Counted from the stretch's first letter, positions 24,051-34,944 are shown. The stretch is DNA of 64,000 nucleotides from Ehretia macrophylla (GCA_037974665.1 CM075782.1:41096851-41160850); one strand, 5' to 3'. Numbers and translations are program-made. Notes: generated from the sequence alone by a model not told the origin.

Positions 24051-25099
24051 TCAGAGAGCTGTCAACAATCCGACTTCACCTAGCATCACTTTCAAGCCAA
24101 GATCTTGTCATGCATGGTTGTTTAAGCTTATGAACGACCATATAACTCAAGTACAGAAGCAAAGACATACATTTATGAGCATGCATGTAGATTTTTGAAG
24201 AGTTTTCCAAAGGTTTTAACCCTTAGCAATCAACCACAAAGATGCACAAAAGCTTGTTGAAGCACAACTTTCTTCCTCTCCTTTGCCTAGCCGAAATCCC
24301 AACTAGCTTTTCTCTATTTTTCCTACCTTAGTGACCAAGCTCTTAGTACATGCATGTAGTTAGGACTTGAAGAAAATAAATGGAAGCTTAAAACTCACCT
24401 AGGGCCGAAATGAAGGCTTCAAAGGGCATGCATGTGTAGTTTTCGCATCTTAGCTTGTTTGCTTGAGTTTCTTTGATGGTTGCTTGTCTTGTTGCACCAT
24501 ATGATGAAGAAGATGAGATAGGAGGTGGAGAGAACTCAGCCAAAACCGAAATGGAGAGAGAAGATTGAGAGGGAGAGAGAGAAATGTGAGGAAAATGAGA
24601 GAAATGAGAGAAAAATGAGGCTTTCGCAAAAGTTGATGCATATGTTGGCCTTGGGCATGCAAAAATCAGATTTGTGTCTCCAAGAAGCATTTATTTTTGA
24701 ATCCTTATCATGGACAATTGAGGATGGGTCGAAAATGGTGCATTGGGGAGAGTTTTTGAGCCATTTTTCTATGCATTGTGTCTTTAAATTGTCATAGAAT
24801 GTTTGAGGAATAATTTTGAAATTGGATTGCATGTACAAGGCTCCTAGTGGTCGGCCAAAGAGGTGTTCAAATCTGAATTTTTTGTCTTGTTCAAGGCTTA
24901 TTTTAATGTGTGTTGAAAGTGCAAAAAGAATAAAGAGTAACGAATGTCTAGCTTTTTGTAATATTTTGTCTTCTAGTGGGTTGAATAAGTAGTTTAATAA
25001 TAGTTAGTAGATTTTGTAGAGATTTGAATTAGGATTATAATAATAGTTAGTGGTGTTTGTAGGATTATTTTATAGTCTAGTACTTTGTGTAGGATTCTT

Positions 25100-25435
25100 T
25101 CTTGATCAACGTGATGGCACGGATTCCTAGGTCTAGGGCACGAATTATGAGGTAGACACGAACTTCAAGACTAATGCACGTACTTCAAGATAAATGCATG
25201 GATTCCAATACAATGCACGTAAATCTAGGTACGACTCTTAAACCTAGGTTAAGGTACACAGTTCAAGGTTAGGGCACACAAAATGAGGTAATGCACGTAC
25301 ATCGAGGTCAGGGCACGTATATCTAGGTATGCACGAAAACCAAGACATGACACGTAATCCAAGGTCGGTCATATAATTAGGGGTCTATGGCACGCAAATC
25401 AAGGTATGACACGTTATTCAGGGTCGGGCCTCACA
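25100..25435. repeat. Degenerate short tandem repeats in LTR tail
   Basis: GGCACG or GCACGTA followed by ATC(A/T)AGGT recurs every 18-22 bp (for example 25278, 25313, 25388), ending at the LTR terminus. Same motif as 1920-2285. Confidence 0.7.
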
Positions 25436-25440
25436 CAACA
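25436..25440. repeat. Target-site duplication CAACA, right
   Basis: Matches 21549-21553; 5S copy 32 begins four bases later. Confidence 0.92.
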
Positions 25441-25444
25441 TGAT

Positions 25445-25565
25445 GGGTGCGATCATACCATTAGTAATACACCAGATCCCATCAGAACTCCGAAGTTAAG
25501 CGTGTTTGGGAGAGAGTAGTACTAGGACGGGTGACCCCCTAGGAAGTCCTCGTGTTGCACACCCC
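25445..25565 (+). rRNA. 5S rRNA-like copy 32
   Basis: Retains A43 (AGAACTCC), as in functional 5S. Box A GCGTGTTTGGG; box C GGACGGGTGACC; two extra bases at the end (GCACACCCC). T at -1. The LTR sits only nine bases upstream, so its -28 region is now LTR sequence. Confidence 0.87.
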
Positions 25566-25974
25566 TTTTTGTTTTGTATTTTTTCTCCGTTAAGGCTGCC
25601 AAGATGCTTTATCCGTCACATTTCCATTATCGAGTCCTATGACATCTTTGGCAAGACAACTTCGTTTCGCGTAGAGGCTGGGCCCGTAAATTGAGGGCGT
25701 GGGGCCTGTGACAAGGTCTCCGTCTCTCCGGTGCCCATAACTTTTGATCCGTAAGGAGTTATACGGAGCATAGCATACCGTTGGAAAGCTCTCTGGGAGC
25801 TCTACGATGGGGTCAGCAAGCCTGCTATGCTGCGCCTATTTTCGGTAACCAAAATGGAACCTTTTCATCAGTTTCAGGCCATTTTTCTTCTTTTTGCACT
25901 ATTTCTTAGTCCCTGATCGTTTGTCAGGAGCCGCGAAAAGGACGACAAATAAGGCTTTGCACACACAACATGAC

Positions 25975-26093
25975 GGGTGCGATCATACCAGCCGTAATGC
26001 ACCGAATCCCATCAGATCTCTGAAGTTAAGCGTGAGTGGGAGAGAGTAATACTAGGATGGGTGACCCCCAGGGAAGTCCTCGTGTTGTACCCC
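25975..26093 (+). rRNA. 5S rRNA-like copy 33
   Basis: No indels. Box A GCGTGAGTGGG; GAGAGTAATAC; box C intact; C at -1. A-type spacer. Confidence 0.87.
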
Positions 26094-26506
26094 CTTTTCA
26101 TTTTGAATTTTTTGCCCCATTCAGGCTTGCCAAGATGCTTTATCCATCACATTTCTATTACTGAGTCCCCCGGCATCTTGGGCTAAACAACTTCACTTCG
26201 CATAGAGGCAGGGCCCGCAAACTGAGGGCGTGGGGCCTGTGACTAGGTCTCCGTCGCTATAGTGCCCATAACTTTCGATCCGTAAGGAGTTATGCAGTGC
26301 ACAGCATACCATTGGAAAGATCTTCGAGAGCTCTACGACGACGTTAGAAAGTTTGCTTTGTAGCACCAGTTTTTGGAGCCCAAAATCGAAAATTTTCATA
26401 AGTTACGGGCCACATTTCTTCTTTTTGTGCTATTTTTTCGTCCCTAATCGTTCGTCGAGAGCCGCGAAAAGGATGACAAATACGGGCTTTGTGCACTCAA
26501 CATGAT

Positions 26507-26625
26507 GGGTGCGATTATACCAGTAGTAATACACCGAATCCCATCAGATCTCCAAAGTTAATCGTGCTTGGGATAGAGTAGTACTAGGATTGGTGACCCC
26601 ATGGAAAGCCCTCGTGTTGCACCCC
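26507..26625 (+). rRNA. 5S rRNA-like copy 34
   Basis: No indels. Box A TTAATCGTGCTTGGG (G56T); GATAGAG; box C GGATTGGTGACC; then CCATGGAAAG. B-type spacer. Confidence 0.87.
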
Positions 26626-27039
26626 CTCTTTTCGTTTTGTTTTTTTGCCCCGTTCATGCCTTCCAAATTGCTTTATCCGTCACATTTCTGTTACCGAGTC
26701 CCATGACATCTTAGCCAAGACAACTTTGCTTCACGTAGAGGCTGGGCCCACGAACCGAGGGCCTGGGGCCTGCGACCAAGTCTCTGTCGCTCCGTTGACC
26801 ATAACTTTTGATCCGTAAGGTGTTATGCTGCGCACAACATACCGTTGGAATGCTCTCCGAGAGCTCTACGACGGGGGCAGCAAGCCTGCTTGGTTGTGCC
26901 AATTTTCAGAGCCCAAAATCGAATATTTTCATCAATTTTGGGAAAATTTTCTTCTTTTTGCACAATTTTTTCATCCCTGATCGTTAGTTGGGAGCCGCGA
27001 AAAGGACGACAAATAAGTGCTTTGCGCACTTAACATGAC

Positions 27040-27150
27040 AAGTACAATCATACCAGAACCGGATCCCATCAGATCTCTGAAGTTAAGCATGCTTGGGAGA
27101 GAGTAGTACTAGGATGGGTGACCCCCAGAGAAGTCCTCGTGTTGCACTCC
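27040..27150 (+). pseudogene. 5S copy 35 with 8-nt deletion
   Basis: Starts AAGTACAATC. After CATACCAG it jumps to AACCGGATCC, removing eight bases of positions 18-27. Box A GCATGCTTGGG; the rest of the internal promoter is consensus. The RNA helix formed by this part would be lost. Confidence 0.88.
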
Positions 27151-27565
27151 CCCTTTTCGTTTTGAATTTTTTGCCCCGTTCCGACTTGCCAAGATCCTTT
27201 ATCCGTCACACTTCTATTACCGAGTCCCATGGCATCTTGGACAAGACAACTTCACTTCGCGTAGAGGCTGGGCCCGCAAACTGAGGGCGTGGGGCCTATG
27301 ACCATGTCTCCGTCGCTCCGATTCCCATAACTTTTGACTTGTAAGGAGTTACGCGGTGCACAACATACCGTTGGAATGCTCTTCGAGAGCTCTACGACGG
27401 GGGCAACAAGCCTACTCGGTTGCGCCTATTTTTGGTTCCTAAAATCTAACGTTTTCATTAGTTTTGGGCCACTTTTCTTCTTTTTGCTCTGTTTCTTCAT
27501 CCCTAATCGTTCGTCAGCAGCCGAGAAAAGGACGATAAATAAGGGCTTTGCGCACTCAACATGAC

Positions 27566-27684
27566 GGTTGCGATCATGCCAGCAGTAATGCACCGGATCA
27601 TCTCAGATCTCTGAAGTTAAGCGTGCTTGAGAGAGCGTAGTACTAGGAAGGGTGACCCCTAGGGAAGTCCTCGTGTTGCACCCC
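27566..27684 (+). rRNA. 5S rRNA-like copy 36
   Basis: No indels. Box A GCGTGCTTGAG; GAGAGCGTAG; box C GGAAGGGTGACC; the end reads CACCCCACTTTT. Confidence 0.86.
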
Positions 27685-28005
27685 ACTTTTTGTTTTAAAG
27701 TTTTTTCCCAGTTCAGTCTTGCCCAGATGCTTTATCCGTCCCATTTCTATTACCGAGTCCCACGGCATCTTGGGCAACACAACTTTGGTTTGCGTAGAAG
27801 CTGGGCCCGCAAACTGAGAGCGTGGGGCCTTTGACCTAGTCTCCGTCGCTTCGGTGCCCATAACTTTTGATTCGTAAGGAGTTATGTAGCGCATAGCATA
27901 CCGTTGGAAAGCTTTAGGAGAGCTCTACGATGGGGGTAGTGAGCCTACTCAGCTGCGCTTATTTTTGGAGCACAAAATTGAACATTTTCATCAATTTCGG
28001 GCCAC

Positions 28006-28028
28006 TTTTTTTTTTTTTTTTTTTTTTT
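28006..28028. repeat. T23 homopolymer in 5S spacer
   Basis: The pyrimidine-rich spacer stretch, usually CTTTTCTTCTTTTTGCGC, has become an uninterrupted run of 23 T. This lengthens the unit to 543 bp. Replication slippage is the likely cause. Confidence 0.93.
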
Positions 28029-28108
28029 GTGCTGTTTCTTCTTCTCTGATCATTCGTCCGGAGTGGCGAAAAGGACGACAAACAAGGGCTTTGCGCACTT
28101 AACATGAC

Positions 28109-28226
28109 GGGTGCGATCATACTAGCGGTAATGCACCAAATCCCATCAGATCTCTGAAGTTAATCCTGCTTGGGAGAGAGTAGTACAAGGATTGGTGACC
28201 CCCTAGGAAGTCCCTGTGTTGTCCCC
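28109..28226 (+). rRNA. 5S rRNA-like copy 37
   Basis: 118 nt: the end GTTGTCCCC lacks one base. Box A TTAATCCTGCTTGGG (G56T); GTACAAGG; box C GGATTGGTGACC. B-type spacer with CATGGTGTCGAAATTGC. Confidence 0.85.
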
Positions 28227-28637
28227 TTTCTATTTTGTTTTTTTACCCCGTTCATGGTGTCGAAATTGCTTTATCCATCACATTTCTATTACTGAGTCCC
28301 ACGGCATCTTTAGCAACACAACTTCGCTTCGCGTAGAAGCTGGGCCCGCAAACCGAGGGCGTGGGGCTTGTGACCAAGTCTCCGTCGCTTTGATGCCCAT
28401 AACTTTTGATCCGTAAGGAGTTATGCGATGCACAACATACCATTGGAAAGCTCTCCGAGAGCTCTACGACAGGGATGGAAAGTATTCTCGGCAGCACCTG
28501 TTTTCGGAGCACAAAATCAAATGTTTTCTTCAATTTTGGGCCACTATTTTTCTTTTTGCCCTTTTTCTTCGTCCCTGATCGTTCGTCGGGAGCCGCAAAA
28601 AGGACGACAAATAAGGGCTATGTGCACTCAACATGAC

Positions 28638-28756
28638 GGGTGCATTCATAGAAGCAGTAATACACCGGATCCCATCAGATCTCTGAAGTTAATCATGCTT
28701 GGGAGAGAGTAGTACTTGGATGGGTGACCCCCTTGGAAGTCCTCGTGTTGCACCCC
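28638..28756 (+). rRNA. 5S rRNA-like copy 38
   Basis: Start GGGTGCATTCATAGAAG. Box A TTAATCATGCTTGGG (G56T); GTACTTGG; box C intact. B-type spacer. Confidence 0.87.
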
Positions 28757-29170
28757 CCTTTTCGTTTTGTTTGTTTGCCACTGTTCATGCTTGCCAAATT
28801 GCTTTATCCATCACATTTCTACTACCGAGTCCCACGGCATCTTGTGCAAGACAACTTCACTTCGCGTAGAGGCTGGGCTCGCAAACTGAGGGCGTGGGGC
28901 CTATGACCAGGTCTCTGTCACTTCGGTTCCCATAACTTTTGATCCGTAAGGAGTTATGCAGCGCACAACATACCATTGGAAAGCTCTCTTAGAGCTCTGC
29001 GTCGAAGGCAGTAAGCCTGCTCGGATGCGCCTATTTTTGGAGCCCAAATTTGAACATTTTTATCAGTTTCGGGCTACTTTACTTCTTTTTGTGCTATTTT
29101 TTTATCCCTAATTGTTCGTCGGGAGCCGCAAAAAGGACGACAAATAAGGGCTTTACTCACTCAACATGAC

Positions 29171-29289
29171 GGGTGTGATCATACCAGCAGGAATACCCCG
29201 TATCCCATCAGATCTCCGAAGTTAATCGTGCTTGGGAGATAGTAGCACTAGGATTGGTGACCCCCCAGGAAGTCCTCGTGTTGCACCTC
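29171..29289 (+). rRNA. 5S rRNA-like copy 39
   Basis: GGAATACCCCGTATCCC replaces the usual positions 20-36. Box A TTAATCGTGCTTGGG (G56T); GTAGCACTAGG; box C GGATTGGTGACC. End CTCCCCTTTCG lacks TTTT. A-type spacer although the gene has G56T, so gene and spacer types are recombined here. Confidence 0.86.
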
Positions 29290-29703
29290 CCCTTTCGTTT
29301 TTAATTTTTTTGCCCCAATCAGGCATGCCAAGATGCTTTATCCATCACATTTCTAATATCGAGTCCCACGGCATCTTGGGCAAGACAACTTCGCTTCGCG
29401 TAGAGGCTAGGCCTGCAAACTGAGGGCTTGGGGCATGTGACCAGGTCTCTGTCGCTCTGGTGTCTATAACTTTTGATCTGTAAGGAGTTATGCAGCGAAT
29501 AGCATACCGTTAGAAAGCTCTCCCAGAGCTCTATGACGGGGGCCCCAAGCCTGGTCGGCTGAGCCTGTTTTCGAAGCCCAAAATTGAATGTTTTAATCTA
29601 TTTTGGTCTATTTTTCTTCTTTTTGCACTGTGTCTTCGTCCTTGATCGTTCGTCCGGAGCCGTGAAAGGATGACAAATAAGGGCTTTGCGCACTCAACAT
29701 GAC

Positions 29704-29822
29704 GGGTGCGATCATACTAGCAGTAATGCACCAGATCCTATTAGATCTCTGAAGTTAAGCGTGCTTGGGAGAGAGTAATACTAGGATGGGTGAACACTAG
29801 GGAAGTCATCGTGTTGTCCCCC
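29704..29822 (+). rRNA. 5S rRNA-like copy 40
   Basis: Box A intact; GAGAGTAATAC; box C GGATGGGTGAAC. End GTTGTCCCCC. C at -1. Confidence 0.87.
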
Positions 29823-30235
29823 CCTTTTCGTTTTGAATTTTTTTCCCCTTTCAGGCTTGCCAAGATGCTTTATCTGTCACATTTCTATTACCGAGTCCCA
29901 CGGAATCTAGGCAAGACAACTTCGCTTCGCATAGAGGCTGGGCCAGCAAACTAAGGGCTTGAGGCTTGTGACCAGGTCTCTATCGCTCCGGTGCCCATCG
30001 CTTTTGATTCGTAAGGAGTTATACAACGAACAGCATACCGTTGGAAAGCTCTCCGAGAGCTCTATGATGGAGGAACCAAGCCTGCTCGGTTGCGCCAATT
30101 TTTGGAGCCCAAAATCGAAGGTTTTAATAAGTTTTGGGCAACGTTTCTTCTTTTTGCGCTGTTTCTTCGTCCTTGTTGGTTTGTCAGGAGTCGCAAAAAG
30201 GATGACAAAAAAGGGCTTTGCGCACTCAACATGAC

Positions 30236-30354
30236 GGGTGCGATCAAACCAGTAGTAATACATTGGATCCCATCAGATCTCTGAAGTTAAGCATGCTTGG
30301 GAGAGACTAGTTCTAGGATGGGTGACCCCCTTGGAAGTCCTTGTGTTGCACTTC
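30236..30354 (+). rRNA. 5S rRNA-like copy 41
   Basis: No indels. CATCAAACCAG; box A GCATGCTTGGG; GAGACTAGTTC; box C intact. Upstream AAATAAG is changed to AAAAAAG. B-type spacer. Confidence 0.87.
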
Positions 30355-30767
30355 CCTTTTCGTTTTGTTTTTTTGCCCCGTTCATGCTTGCCAAATTGCT
30401 TCATCCGTCACATTTTTATTACCGAGTCCCACGGCATCTTGGGCAAGACAACATTGCTTCGCGTAAAGGTTGGGCCCGCAAACTAAGGGCATGGGGCCTA
30501 TGACCAGGTCTCCGTCGCTCCAGTGCCCATAACTTTTGATCCGTAAGGAGTTATGTAGCGTACAATATACCGTTGGAAAGCTCTCTGAGAGTTCTACGAC
30601 GAGAGCATCAAGCCTGCTCGATTGCGCCTATTTTCGGAGCCTAAAATTGAATATTTTTATCAGTTTTGGATCACTTTTCTTCTTTTTAAGCTATTTTTTC
30701 TTCCCTGATGGTTCATCGGGAGCATCAAAAAGGATGACAAATTAGGGCTTTGTGAACTCAACATGAC

Positions 30768-30885
30768 GGGTGCGATCATACTAGCAGTAATGCACCGGAT
30801 CCCATCATATCTCCGAAGTTAATCATGCTTGGGAGAGAGTAGTACTAGGATGGTTGACCCTACGGAATTCCTCGTGTTGCACCCC
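30768..30885 (+). rRNA. 5S rRNA-like copy 42
   Basis: 118 nt, one base lost after GACCC. Box A TTAATCATGCTTGGG (G56T); box C GGATGGTTGACC. B-type spacer. Confidence 0.86.
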
Positions 30886-31298
30886 CCTTTTCGTTTTGTT
30901 TTTTTACCCCGTTCATGCTTGCCAAATTGCTTTATCCTTCACATTTCTATTACCGTGTCCCACGACATCTTGGGAAAGACAACTTCGCTTCGCGTAGAGG
31001 CTGGGCCCGCAAACTGAGAGCGTGGGGCCTGTGACCAGGTCTCCGTCGCTCCTGTGCCTATAACTGTTGATCCGTAAGGAGTTATGTAGCACAAAGCATA
31101 CCGTTGGAAAGCTCTATGAGAGCTCTACGATGGGGGCAGCAAGCTTGCTCGGCTACGCCTATTTTTGGAGCAGAAAATTTAACATTTTCATCAATTTTGG
31201 GCCACTTTTCTTCTTTTTGAACTATTTCTTCATCCCTGATCGTTCTTCGGGAGACGCAAAAAGGACGACAAATAAGGGCGTTGCGCATTGAATATGAC

Positions 31299-31417
31299 GG
31301 GTATGATCATACCAGCAGTAGTGTACCAGATCAAATCAGATCTCCGAAGTTAATCGTGATTAAGATAGAGTAGTACTACGATGGGTGACCCCTTTGGAAG
31401 TCCTCGTGTTTCACCCC
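31299..31417 (+). rRNA. 5S rRNA-like copy 43
   Basis: No indels. AGATCAAATCAGATCTCC; box A TTAATCGTGATTAAG (G56T) is badly altered; ACTACGATGGG. B-type spacer. Confidence 0.86.
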
Positions 31418-31830
31418 CCTTTTCATTATGTTTTTTTGCCCCATTCATGCTTGCAAAATTGCTTTATCCATCACATTTCTATTACCGAGTCCCACGACAC
31501 CTTGGGCAAAATAGATTCGCTTCGCATAGAGGCTGGGATTGCAAACTGAGGGCGTGGAACCTGTGACCTAGTCTCCGTCGCTCCAGTGCCCATTACTTTT
31601 GATCTGTAAGGAGTTATGCTGCGAACATCATACTATTCGAAAGCTCTCCGAGAGCTCTATGACGGGGGTAGAAAGTTTGCACTGCAGTGCTTGTTTTCAG
31701 AGCCCAAAATCGAACGTTTTCATCAGTTTTGGCCTACTTTTTTTCCGTTTGCGCTGTTTCTTCGTCCCTAATCGTTCATCGGGATCTGGAAAAAGGACGA
31801 CAAATAAGGGATTTGCACACTCAACATGAT

Positions 31831-31949
31831 GGGTGCCATCATACTATCATTAATGCACCCGATCCCATCAGATCTCCAAAGTTAATCATGCTTGGGAGAG
31901 AGTAGTACTAGGATGGGTGACCCCCTTGGAAGTCCTCGTGTTGCACCCT
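31831..31949 (+). rRNA. 5S rRNA-like copy 44
   Basis: Start GGGTGCCATCATACTATCAT. Box A TTAATCATGCTTGGG (G56T); rest of the internal promoter intact. T at -1. B-type spacer. Confidence 0.87.
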
Positions 31950-32362
31950 CTTTTTCGTTTTGTTTTATTGCCCCGTTCATGCTTGCCAAATTGTTTTATC
32001 TGTCACATTTATATTATCGAGTCCCACAGCATCTTAGGCAAGACAACTTCGTTTCACGCAGAGGCAGGGCCCCCAAACTGAGGGCGTGGGGCCTCTGACT
32101 AGGTCTCCGTCGCTCCGGTGCCCTTAACTTTTGATTAGTTAGGAGTTATGTAGCACACAACATACCGTTGGAAAGCTCTTCGAGAGCTTTACAACGAAGG
32201 TAGCAAGAATACTCGGCTGCGCCTGTTTTCGGAGCCCAAAATTGAACATTTTTATGAGTTTCGACCCACTTTTTTTCTTTTTATGATATATCTTCGTCCC
32301 TGATCGTTCGTACGGAGCCGCGAAAAGGATGACAAATAAGGGCTTTGCGCACTCAACATGAT

Positions 32363-32481
32363 GGGTGTGATCATACCAGCAGTAATGCACCGGATCCCAT
32401 AAAAACTCCATAGTTAAGCGTGCTTGGGCGAGAGTAGTACTAGGACGGGTGACCCCCTAAGAAATCCTCGGGTTGCACCCC
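32363..32481 (+). rRNA. 5S rRNA-like copy 45, partly ancestral
   Basis: Carries both A43 (AAACTCC) and C67 (GGGCGAGAG), the states of functional plant 5S, with box A intact. Other changes: CATAAAAACTCCATAG, GGACGGG, and GAAATCCTCGGG. The spacer start is a mixed A/B type. One of the least derived copies at the diagnostic sites. Confidence 0.88.
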
Positions 32482-32894
32482 CCTTTTTTGTTTAGTTTTT
32501 TTGCCCCGTTCAGGCTTACCAAGATGCATTATCCGTCACATTTCTATTGTCGTGTCCCATGACATCTTGTACAAGACAACTTCGCTTTGCGTAGAGGCTG
32601 GGCCCGCAAACTGAGGGCGTGTGGCCTGTGACTAGGATTCCATCGTTCTGGTGCCCATAACTTTTGATTCGAAAGAAGTTATGCAATGAACAACATACCG
32701 TTAGAAAGCTCTCCCAGAGCTCTATGACGAGGGCACAAAGCCTTCTTGGCTGCGCCTATTTTCAGAGCCCAAAATTGAACGTTTTCATCAGTTTTGGCCA
32801 CTTTTCTTCTTTTTGCATTGTATCTTCATCCTTGATGGTTCGTTGGGAGCTGCAAAAAGGATGACAAATAAGGGTTTTGCGCACTCAACAAGAC

Positions 32895-33012
32895 GGGTGT
32901 GATCATACTAGCAGTAATGCACCGGATCCATCAGATCTCCGAAGTTAAGTGTACTTGGGCGAGAGTAGTACTAGGATGGATGACCCCTTGGGAAGTCCTC
33001 GTGTTGCACCCC
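32895..33012 (+). rRNA. 5S rRNA-like copy 46
   Basis: 118 nt, one base lost in GGATCCCATC. C67 retained (GGGCGAGAG). Box A GTGTACTTGGG; box C GGATGGATGACC. Upstream CAAGACGGG with C at -1. Confidence 0.86.
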
Positions 33013-33424
33013 CCTTTTCATATTTTTTTTGCCCCGTTCAGGCTTGCCAAGATGCCTTATCCATCACATTTCTATTATTGAGTCCCATGGCATCTTGGGC
33101 AGGACAACTTCATTTCGCGTTGAGGCTGGGCCCGCAAACTGAGGGCGTGGGGCCTGTTACAAGGTCTCCGTCACTCCGGTGCCCATAACTTTTGATCCGT
33201 AAGGAGTTATGTGGTGCACAACATACCGTTGGAATGCTCTTTCGAGAGCTCTATGACGGGGTCAGCAAGCCTGCTCGGTTGCACCTATTTTCGGAGACCA
33301 AAATCAAACATTTTCTTCCGTTTTGGGTCACTTTTGTTCTTTTTGCGTTGTTTCTTCGTCCTTGATCGTTCGTCAGGAGTCACGAAAAGGACGATAAATA
33401 AGGGCTTTGTGTACTCAACATGAC

Positions 33425-33543
33425 GGGTACGATCATACTAATAGTAAAACACCAGATCCCATAAGATCTCCAGAGTTAAGCGTGCTAGGGAGAGAGTAGT
33501 ATTAGGATGGGTGACCCTTAGGAGAGTCGTCGTGTTGCACCCC
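33425..33543 (+). rRNA. 5S rRNA-like copy 47
   Basis: No indels. AGTAAAACACCAG; box A GCGTGCTAGGG; GTAGTATTAGG; box C intact; CCTTAGGAGAG. Confidence 0.87.
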
Positions 33544-33958
33544 CCTTTTCGTTTTGAATTTTTTGCCCTGTTCAGCCTTCCCAAGATGCTTTATCCGTTA
33601 CATTTCCATTATCGAGTCCCATGGTTTCTTGGGCAAGATAAATTTCCTTCGCGTAGAGTCTAGGCCCGCAAACCGAGGGCGCGGGGCCTGTGACCAGGTC
33701 TCCATCCCTCCGGTGCCCATAACTTTTGATCCGTAAGGAGTTATGAAGCGCACAACATACCGTTCAAAAGCTCTCTGTGAGCTATACGATGGGAACAGCA
33801 AGCCTGCTCAGCTGCACCTATTTTCGGAGCCCAAAATTGAACATTTTCATCAGTTACAGGCCATTTTTATTTTTTTTTGCGCTGTTTCTTCGTTCCTGAT
33901 CATTTTTCGGGAATTGCGAAAAGGACGACAAATAGGGGCTTTGCGCACTCAACATGAC

Positions 33959-34066
33959 GGGTGCGATCATAGTAGCCGTAATGCTCCGGATTCTATCAAA
34001 TCTCCGAAGTTAAGCGTGCTTGGAAAAGAATAGTACTAGGATAGGTGACCCCCAAGGAAGTCCTCG
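33959..34066 (+). pseudogene. 5S copy 48, 3' end and terminator deleted
   Basis: The gene stops at position 108 (AGTCCTCG) and runs straight into TTTTGAATTTTTTGCC. The last 11 nt, the C-run and the first T-run are lost, apparently by deletion between two CG(T)TT copies. Box A TTAAGCGTGCTTGGA. The unit is 514 bp. Confidence 0.88.
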
Positions 34067-34472
34067 TTTTGAATTTTTTGCCCCGTTTAGGCTTGCCATG
34101 ATGTTTTATCCATCATATTTCTATTACCGAGTCCGACGACAGCTTGGGCAAGACAACTTCGCTTCGCATAGAGGTTGGGCCCGCATACCGAGGGCGTGGG
34201 GCCTATGACCAGGTCTCCATCGCTCCGGTGACCATAACTTTTCATCCGTAAGGAGTTACGCGGCTCACAGCATACCGTTGGAAAGCTCTCTGAGTGCTTT
34301 ATGACATGGATAGCAAGTTTGCTCAGCTATGCCTGTTTTCAGAGCTCAAAATTGAACGTTTTCATCAGTTTCTGGCCATATTTTTTCTTTTTGCGCTGTT
34401 TCTTCGTCTCTGATCGTTCGTCGGGAGTCGCGAAAAGGACAACAAATAAGGGCTTTGCGCACTCAACATGAC

Positions 34473-34591
34473 GGGTATGATCATACCAGTAGTAATGCAG
34501 CGAATCCCGTCAGATCTCCAAAGTTAAGTGTGCTTGGGAGAGAGTAGTACTAGGATGGGTGTCCCCAAGTGAAGTCCTCATGTTGCAGCTC
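34473..34591 (+). rRNA. 5S rRNA-like copy 49 (trimer position A1)
   Basis: No indels. Box A GTGTGCTTGGG; box C GGATGGGTGTCC; end GCAGCTCCC. Its spacer carries the 122-bp insertion at 34823. It opens the trimeric higher-order repeat. Confidence 0.86.
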
Positions 34592-34822
34592 CCTTTTTGT
34601 TTAGAATTTTTTGCCCCCTTCAGGCTTGCTAAGATGCTTTATCTGTCACATTTCTATTACTGAGTCCCAGGGCATCTTGGGCAAGACAACTTCGTTTTGC
34701 GTAAAGGTTGGGCCCGCAAACTGAGGGCGTGGGACTTGTGACCAGGTCTCCGTCGCTCCGGTGCCTATAACTCTTGATTTGTAAGGAATTATGCAGCGTA
34801 CAACATACCGTTGGAAAGCTCT

Positions 34823-34944
34823 TACTTGGCGCGTCAATTGCAAATTCTTGGTCATTGAGATTCATGTCAATTGGGATTAATGTATTATAAGAATCATATT
34901 CTTTCAATCAAACAGGATATTTTAATGATTCCCATGTTTGTATT
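34823..34944. other. 122-bp foreign insertion in a 5S spacer
   Basis: The spacer text GAAAGCTCTCCGAGAGC is split after GCTCT. The inserted 122 bp begin TACTTGGCGCGTCAATTG and end CCATGTTTGTAT. TCT occurs on both sides (34820-34822 and 34945-34947), which may be a 3-bp duplication or chance. It is AT-rich, unrelated to the 5S unit or to the LTRs here, and has no terminal inverted repeats I can see. About 28 sense codons are open on the minus strand, too few to identify. Possible origins are filler DNA at break repair, organelle DNA, or a gene fragment. Confidence 0.85.

Larger units (their letters stand above)
21554..25435. mobile_element. Solo LTR, 3882 bp, just upstream of a 5S copy
   Basis: Begins TGTCACGCCCCAACCCGG and ends GGTCGGGCCTCACA, with a perfect 5-bp duplication CAACA. 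Its second half is the same family as 1-2285. No retroelement protein domain is visible in any frame, so it is read as a solo LTR although it is long for one. Block 22541-22653 (CTACGACCCAACTCTCC, CCAAGCGAGAGAGGG, CACTGGCAAGCC) is shared with the other LTRs. AGTAGGTTGCCTCCGAG occurs twice (about 22755 and 22939), each before a variant of the same text, so the left half also holds internal repeats. Confidence 0.85.

Noticed and set aside
24388..24840. Overlapping reading frames of about 100 codons in the LTR
   Set aside because: They come from a GA/CT-rich stretch giving low-complexity peptides; no partner in the related LTR is preserved.
21554..25435. Complete retroelement rather than a solo LTR
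   Set aside because: No protein domain in any frame and no pair of long direct repeats at its ends; its second half matches the LTR at 1-2285.
34629..34907. 92-codon minus-strand frame across the 122-bp insertion
   Set aside because: It runs from inserted sequence into the 5S spacer, so it is a chance fusion; only about 28 codons come from the insertion.
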